From JBDNJM01 sp041687755 (GTDB lineage Bacteria > Planctomycetota > UBA1135 > GCA-002686595): a stretch of DNA of 19,037 nucleotides. Numbering within the stretch: position 1 is the first letter of the stretch; the number at the start of each line of letters is the position of its first letter. Where the stretch lies: assembly GCA_041687755.1 (NCBI GenBank), contig JBDNJM010000077.1, forward strand, positions 1-19,037, in the 5' to 3' direction. A program made the position numbers and the translations under genes. Positions 14,479 to 19,037 of this stretch are shown one piece after another. The notes below the pieces were generated by a model, which saw nothing but the letters and a program-made list of their open reading frames with translations, ran no database searches and was not told the origin of the DNA.

Positions 14479-16140
14479 TCAGTGAAGCTGGGCTTCGGGC
14501 AGGGAGAGAATCACGAAGGCCAGGTCGCGCAGGGTGTGCTCGGTGTCCGGCCCGCCGAGCAGGAAGTCGCCCTGCTCCAGTCCGTACCCCTCGCGCAGGG
14601 CTTGCAGCTTGTGCACCAGCTCTTCGCGCACGCCCGGGCCGAGCGGACGCGGCAGCAGATCCGCCGCAAGCTGTTCGACGATGGCGGAATCTCCGCCGGT
14701 TCCCTCCAAATCCATGCGCCCGGTCAGGAAGTACTCCGGCTGCCAAAGCAACGAGTCCAGGCTGTCCAGCGCCCGCACGACTCGGTCGTCCTTCACCTGG
14801 AACACGCCGCCCATCATCGGGTCGTCCGCCGAGGTCATGCCCTCGCGCACCGGGCCGCCCAGCTCGGGATCGAAGTTCTCCGCGAGCAGCTCGGAGGCGC
14901 GCACGCGCCCCAACAGAACCCCGCCCAGGTTGGCGCGTCGCATCACGCTCGACGTCGTGATCCAGGCCTTGCCCTCCGGCCAGCCCTTCACGTTCGGCGG
15001 ATGAAACAAGTGCTGACCCAGCTGACGCGTGGCCACCTCGACCAGACGCGGCGAGGGCTCAATGTGCAGCCGGCGCGCGTAGCCGACCAAGAAATCGAGC
15101 GGGCTGGCAAAACGCTCGCCCACCACGTCCGCCGCGTAGAACTCGGGATCCAGGAACAGCCGGCTCAGGACCGCACTCACGCGCCAGTCGCTCTTGATCA
15201 ACACGTCCGCGTACCGATCGAGCCGCTTGGGCTCAGGCACGCGTCCCTCGAAGTACTCAACTAGCCGGCCCGCCACGTGGCGCGCGGTGCGCTTGTCCTT
15301 CAGCAGGATCTCCAGCACATCCTCGCCGCCCAGCTCGCCCTTCTTCCCGAGGACCTCTTTTTCAGCCCCGTCGTGCTGGCGCTCGTTGAACTCGAACTCC
15401 CCGTCGCTGTCGCGCCAGCCCGTAAAGGCCCGCGCCGCCTCGACGATGTCGCGCTCCTCGTAGTTGCCCTCGCCGAGGGTGAACAACTCGAGCAGCTCGC
15501 GGGCGAAGTTCTCGTTCGGCTCGCGCACGCGGTTCGAGTCGTTGTCGAGGTACTCGAGCATGGCCGGATCGCGCGCGATTCCGTTGAGCATCGTCGCGAA
15601 GCTCCCCAGCGCGTTCGTCCGCAGCAGCCGGTGCTGGACGATCAGCTCGTTGCTGTTGCGCACGTCATCGAAGGAACTCGTGAAGTGCCCGTGCCAAAAC
15701 AGCGTCATGCGATCGCGCAGCGGGTCTTCGGCGCGCACCATGCGCTCGATCCACCAGTGCGTGTAGCGCGACAGCTGGCGCTTGTCCTCGCGTCGGAATG
15801 CCTTGCGGATGTTGCGGCGCGTGTCGTCGCCCTCCGACGACATGTCCTCGTCGGCGACGTTGTCCATCGCCCGCTCCCAGCGTGGACCGTACTGGTAGAG
15901 CGGCTCGGAGAAGAAGTCCGGCGGCGTCCCGGTGCGCGGCTCCAAGAGCCACGCGACCGCACCCTCCAGCCCCAGCCCGTGCAGCTGCGCGACCTCCGCG
16001 CTGTCCCCGCCGAACCCAGCGCGGTTGAGCAGGTGCTCGGCGGCCTGGAGCGTCCAGTCCTTCGAGGAGAGTCGGGATTGGGCGGTGGCCAACTCGGACG
16101 AGCCGATCAGGGCCAGCAGGCAGACAAGGGACTTCAGCAT
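14479..16140 (-). CDS. DUF1800 family exported protein
   Basis: A 553-residue secreted, mostly helical protein of the DUF1800 family. Hallmarks are AAEHLLNRAGFG (33-44), RDRMTLFWHGHFTSS (142-156), NENFARELLELFTLGEG (209-225), DIVEAARAFTGW (231-242) and HLFHPPNVKGWPEGKAWI (377-394). The start at ATG 16140 is preferred because it begins a Sec-type signal peptide (MLKSLVCLLALIGSSELATAQS, cleaved near residue 20); the frame is open to a TTG at 16206 but that part is Pro/Gly-rich and signal-free. No Shine-Dalgarno is seen. The DUF1501 gene follows after 8 bp. The two families occur side by side in many genomes and may form one extracytoplasmic complex, with the function unknown. Confidence 0.92.
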   Translation of the reverse strand: MLKSLVCLLALIGSSELATAQSRLSSKDWTLQAAEHLLNRAGFGGDSAEVAQLHGLGLEGAVAWLLEPRTGTPPDFFSEPLYQYGPRWERAMDNVADEDMSSEGDDTRRNIRKAFRREDKRQLSRYTHWWIERMVRAEDPLRDRMTLFWHGHFTSSFDDVRNSNELIVQHRLLRTNALGSFATMLNGIARDPAMLEYLDNDSNRVREPNENFARELLELFTLGEGNYEERDIVEAARAFTGWRDSDGEFEFNERQHDGAEKEVLGKKGELGGEDVLEILLKDKRTARHVAGRLVEYFEGRVPEPKRLDRYADVLIKSDWRVSAVLSRLFLDPEFYAADVVGERFASPLDFLVGYARRLHIEPSPRLVEVATRQLGQHLFHPPNVKGWPEGKAWITTSSVMRRANLGGVLLGRVRASELLAENFDPELGGPVREGMTSADDPMMGGVFQVKDDRVVRALDSLDSLLWQPEYFLTGRMDLEGTGGDSAIVEQLAADLLPRPLGPGVREELVHKLQALREGYGLEQGDFLLGGPDTEHTLRDLAFVILSLPEAQLH

Positions 16141-16385
16141 GGGCGATCCGAGGGGCGGCCTGGGGGGGGGCGCGGCGCCGGATGGCCCCCGCTCCATTTC
16201 CACCAAGGTAGGCTAGAACCGCCCGCCGCACCGGAAGTTCCGCCTCCCCGCGCCCTAGGTGACTCTGGACCCCCTAGTTTCCACCTCAAGTCAGGTTTTT
16301 CCCGGACGGAACATCCCGCGCTCGCACGCGCCGCTCGGGGTGACCGCTCGGCGTCGCCGAGAGCACCCTTGCGATGCCGCAGGGC
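16141..16385 (-). promoter_or_regulatory. Leader and probable promoter region of the DUF1800-DUF1501 operon
   Basis: This 245-bp gap has no gene. On the minus strand TAGCCT and TACCTT lie near 16206-16217, 60-75 nt before the DUF1800 start, and could be -10 elements. An 8-bp direct repeat CCGCTCGG occurs at 16331-16338 and 16344-16351. A perfect inverted repeat sits at 16347-16361, just past the stop of the upstream gene. Confidence 0.3.
16347..16361 (-). terminator. Hairpin after the beta-rich protein gene
   Basis: CTCGGC and GCCGAG form a 6-bp stem over a 3-nt loop, 24 bases beyond the stop at 16386. No T-tract follows, so it may end transcription only with Rho or not at all. Confidence 0.3.
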
Positions 16386-18365
16386 CTACTCCGACGGGAG
16401 ACGGAACTCCGCCCTGCCGTTCTCCGGAATCATCAACGCCACCGGCAACTCGAGTCCATCCGCCCATTCGATGGGGCCGTACCACTCGATCTGATCCCCG
16501 GGAGCCATACCCTCCAGGCTGAAAGTCGCGACGGAGCCGCCGGCCGGGCCCCGGCGGATCCGACCGTTGACGCTTCGCCAACCGCCCACCCGCGCACTGG
16601 CAGGCCTCAAGCGAATTCGTAAGCCGCTCACCGGAGGAGACTCCGGCTCGATGCCTGGTCCTCCACTGAGAACCAGCACGGGCTCGAATTCCCGACTCAG
16701 TCGAACCTCGAAGTCTCGGCTCCCGGACGCGAACTCAACGACCTCATCGAAGGGTATGTAGCCATCGCCGACGACGCGCACTCGAGCGATCCCGGCCGCC
16801 ACGGGGTGACTCCCTCCGCGGACCTTCAAAGCATCCGTGTGAAACCCCGCATCGAGCTCTGCATCGGAGAAGACGCCATCGCCAGGAACGAGCACTTGCG
16901 GCAACGAAACTCCGCCGAGACCCAGCGGAAGGATCTCACCGCTCGCGTCATCCCGGACCACAAAGTTCACCAGGGCCAGGCCGTCTCGCAGCGACCACCG
17001 CAGCTTCAGATCCTGGCCCGGATGCACGAAGATCCGTTGGCCCAGGCCCAAAAAGCCGATCGAGAAGTACCAGTCCCCAGGTGAAAGACCGGACAATTCA
17101 GCGACCACCCGCTCACCGCTACCGGTATCGGTTAAGCCCACCGCGAGGGCCGCCCCTTCACCGGAGCTGCTGAGCCAGGGTCTGCCAGTATCCAATTGGC
17201 GGGCGCAGAACTTATAGCCTTCTAGCGAGCCCCTCGGCACATCGGTCAGGTCTAAGCTCACGGACCCGAAGACCCGCCCATCCACTGCAAGTGTGTCGAG
17301 ATCGATCACCTCGACCTTCTGCCCCGAGCTCCGCGAGCGCTGAACGCTCAATCGCCCGCTCCCCGTACGCCCCCCCCACAGCGCGGTCTCTCGAAGGTCC
17401 AAGATGAGGCCTTGCCCTCGGGCTCTAGCCAGAACCCTAGCAATCCCCCCCATGAAGTCCTCGGCCCTGACGACCTGTCGATAGGGATGTGTTGCGCTGG
17501 CAACGGTTGGCCCCAGCGGATCCTGCACCACGAGGCCGGACCACGTCCCAGGCGATTCAGTTCTGAGCTCCAAGCGGTATGCGCCCTCGAGGTTCGCCAC
17601 TAAGACTCGCTCGCGGTAGAAGGGTTGATCGATAATCCCTGCAGCCTGGTACCCCTCCGCCGAGATGATGAACATCTCATCGTCCAGTTTCCGCCCGGGC
17701 ACCACGACCACTCCTGTTTCGGTTTCCCCGACAGGAATAGCCGACGACAGGAGCTCCTCAAGCGCCGTTGAGCGCCTTCGGAGATGCTCGCTGATGGAGA
17801 TACGGTGCACGCTGAAGCGATCGAGACCGGCCCCTGTGTTCATATCCCTCGCCCTCACCGTCAGCGCGCCGGAAACGGCTTGAAGTTCGAGGGACTGGCC
17901 GGACTCCACCCGATAGTCCTGCTGCCCAAACAAGAACTCCGCCCCGCCCAAACGCACGCTCTCAAGCCAGAGGTCCAGGGCCCCCTGAGGGTCCCAGCCC
18001 GAGGGCCAGGGCAGGTAGAAGGAACCGTCCGCTTGCCGGTCCAAGCTCGCCCACTCCACGCTGGATCCCCACCCCACCCTCAGGCGAAGCTGCCCACCGA
18101 CTCCATCCACGGTCTGCCCCTCCGGTTCAAGGACCCACAAGGTCGGGCCTCGCACTGCGCCTCCGACCTGCTGCCTCAGCGCAGACGGCGGTAGCCCCAG
18201 ATCGCGTAAAGCTTCGAACTGCCCACTGGCGCTCCCTGACGAAGACGCGCCCACTCCTACGGCAACCGTCTCGCCATCGTCCTCATTAGGGACCAGACAC
18301 AGAACGACTACAAGCAGGGCAAGAACAAGGGCGGCCGCGGCGAGCGACAGATGCCTGAGGGTCAA
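16386..18365 (-). CDS. Large membrane-anchored beta-rich protein, function unknown
   Basis: A 659-residue protein. The TTG start at 18365 has a Shine-Dalgarno-like GGGAG (18377-18373) 7 nt upstream and begins right at a hydrophobic helix (residues 6-26) with few positive charges, which anchors the rest outside the cytoplasm. The remainder is hydrophilic and reads as successive beta sandwiches, with carboxypeptidase-regulatory-like phrases such as GALTVRARDMNTGAGLDRFSV and VNFVVRDDASGEILPLGLGG. No catalytic motif is visible. Multi-domain anchored proteins of this sort are frequent in planctomycetes, where they are often annotated as regulatory-like-domain proteins. The gene follows the Cys-rich protein by 75 bp and is probably cotranscribed with it. 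It looks less GC-rich than the central genes. The product is real by codon pattern and length, but I do not recognise its family. Confidence 0.8.
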   Translation of the reverse strand: MTLRHLSLAAAALVLALLVVVLCLVPNEDDGETVAVGVGASSSGSASGQFEALRDLGLPPSALRQQVGGAVRGPTLWVLEPEGQTVDGVGGQLRLRVGWGSSVEWASLDRQADGSFYLPWPSGWDPQGALDLWLESVRLGGAEFLFGQQDYRVESGQSLELQAVSGALTVRARDMNTGAGLDRFSVHRISISEHLRRRSTALEELLSSAIPVGETETGVVVVPGRKLDDEMFIISAEGYQAAGIIDQPFYRERVLVANLEGAYRLELRTESPGTWSGLVVQDPLGPTVASATHPYRQVVRAEDFMGGIARVLARARGQGLILDLRETALWGGRTGSGRLSVQRSRSSGQKVEVIDLDTLAVDGRVFGSVSLDLTDVPRGSLEGYKFCARQLDTGRPWLSSSGEGAALAVGLTDTGSGERVVAELSGLSPGDWYFSIGFLGLGQRIFVHPGQDLKLRWSLRDGLALVNFVVRDDASGEILPLGLGGVSLPQVLVPGDGVFSDAELDAGFHTDALKVRGGSHPVAAGIARVRVVGDGYIPFDEVVEFASGSRDFEVRLSREFEPVLVLSGGPGIEPESPPVSGLRIRLRPASARVGGWRSVNGRIRRGPAGGSVATFSLEGMAPGDQIEWYGPIEWADGLELPVALMIPENGRAEFRLPSE

Positions 18366-18440
18366 GCCGAGACTCCCGGAGCGTGGCCGAAGCCATAGAA
18401 CAACGCCCCAGATCGAAGGTCCGGCGAACGCAAGACGACG

Positions 18441-18872
18441 TCACGCATCTTCGCCACACTCCCCACAATACACGGTGGGGACCGAGCCCGCATCAATGAC
18501 ACATTTCGTTTTGCCATTCAATGGATCAAGTGTCACGACCCCCTTAATACAGTGGTAGTCCATGGGCCGAAAACGATACTGATTGTTGCACCCTCCCTGA
18601 GTGCATGTAAAGGAGGGGCAACCCGGCATACCGCTCACCCCGTTCAGTTGAGCGCGTAGATTTTGGCGAGCAGCAATTAGGTCCGCCGCATCGTCGCCTA
18701 CATCCATCCAAGGGGATTCGAGAAACCCAACCGCGGGGCCGCTGCAAGTTGTTTCCCCTCCATCGCATTCAAGGTCGTCCACAGGCTGGAAGTTAGCCAT
18801 GGGCAAGACCCCACAAAGGGAAAGGACGCTGGTCGTTGAACTGGCAAGTGCGCGAGCGGCAGTAAACATCAT
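18441..18872 (-). CDS. Small cysteine-rich secreted protein
   Basis: A 143-residue protein with a probable Sec signal (about residues 1-26, cleavage after PMA), then a mature part with nine cysteines at 36, 43, 85, 90, 95, 108, 124, 136 and 139, including CPSFTCTQGGC and CGEC near the C-terminus. The number and clustering suggest disulfides or a metal site outside the cytoplasm; nine is odd, so one may stay free or pair between subunits. The start may be either of two adjacent ATGs (18872 or 18869), with no strong Shine-Dalgarno. Its base composition is markedly less GC-rich than the core of the window. It lies 75 bp upstream of the large beta-rich gene on the same strand. I do not recognise a family. 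Confidence 0.68.
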   Translation of the reverse strand: MMFTAARALASSTTSVLSLCGVLPMANFQPVDDLECDGGETTCSGPAVGFLESPWMDVGDDAADLIAARQNLRAQLNGVSGMPGCPSFTCTQGGCNNQYRFRPMDYHCIKGVVTLDPLNGKTKCVIDAGSVPTVYCGECGEDA

Positions 18873-18992
18873 GGCGTGGAGATGTAAGGGCCTGCGGGGT
18901 GGTGTACCAGTAGGTCTGTAAATGCGCTGGCCGCACGCTGAGCCGCTCCTCGGTTCGGAGCATCGTCCGATTCTTCGGGCGCTCCCGAGCCG

Positions 18993-19022
18993 CAGCGGCA
19001 GCCCCCGAGGGGGCTGCCGCTG
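18993..19022. terminator. Perfect 14-bp inverted repeat near right edge
   Basis: CAGCGGCAGCCCCC and GGGGGCTGCCGCTG are exact reverse complements separated by two bases, giving a stem of at least 13 bp with a CGAG loop. It is the strongest hairpin in the window. No T-tract flanks it on either strand. It is probably the terminator of a gene beyond the right edge, or a dispersed palindromic repeat. Confidence 0.55.
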
Positions 19023-19037
19023 AAGGCGGCCGAGGCA

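Noticed and set aside
15277..16494. A 405-codon + strand frame antisense to DUF1800
   Set aside because: It mirrors the DUF1800 gene and has no family features.
1..19037. CRISPR array, integrase, transposase or toxin-antitoxin genes
   Set aside because: No regularly spaced repeats, terminal inverted repeats flanking a gene, or diagnostic motifs were found on either strand.

Overview
The window is high-GC bacterial chromosome, with no plasmid, phage or insertion-sequence genes that I can recognise. Three things suggest a Planctomycetota-like organism, possibly one of the GC-rich marine lineages: the adjacent exported DUF1800/DUF1501 pair, several exported or anchored proteins of planctomycete type, and many starts with C-rich leaders and no Shine-Dalgarno sequence. 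This assignment is inference; Myxococcota or Gemmatimonadota are not excluded.

Left part (1-7719, all + strand). A gene-free 461 bp leads into a lipoprotein that fuses a CBM9/DOMON-like beta domain to a PD40/TolB-type beta-propeller. After a 331-bp gap (2079-2409) comes rsgA (ribosome-assembly GTPase), preceded by a possible nine-codon leader ORF and overlapped by an exported alpha/beta hydrolase. An exported S10 serine carboxypeptidase and a SulP anion transporter with STAS domain follow.

Middle (7737-11413, - strand). folC overlaps by 7 nt a small unrecognised protein that looks like a tandem duplication of one small beta domain; a GH13 alpha-amylase-family enzyme of the 'YQVLPRLFGN' type follows. 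The GH13 gene converges on the SulP gene with a 17-bp gap. A Nudix hydrolase (11578-12048, +) diverges from folC.

Right part. A LURP-one/YxjI-like (tubby C-terminal fold) protein and a zinc-ribbon membrane protein form a + strand pair (12338-13182). It converges, through a hairpin-rich 91-bp gap, on a - strand block: a small Cys-rich secreted protein (18872), a large membrane-anchored beta-rich protein (18365), then DUF1800 (16140) and DUF1501 (14470, Tat signal). A perfect 14-bp inverted repeat sits near the right edge.

Functionally the window mixes housekeeping (rsgA, folC, Nudix), nutrient handling (GH13, S10 peptidase, SulP) and poorly characterised envelope proteins. The least explained parts are the folC-coupled duplicated-domain protein, the YxjI-like/zinc-ribbon pair, and the Cys-rich plus beta-rich exported pair. 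By eye the two flanks (about 1-2080 and 16390-18900) look less GC-rich than the core.
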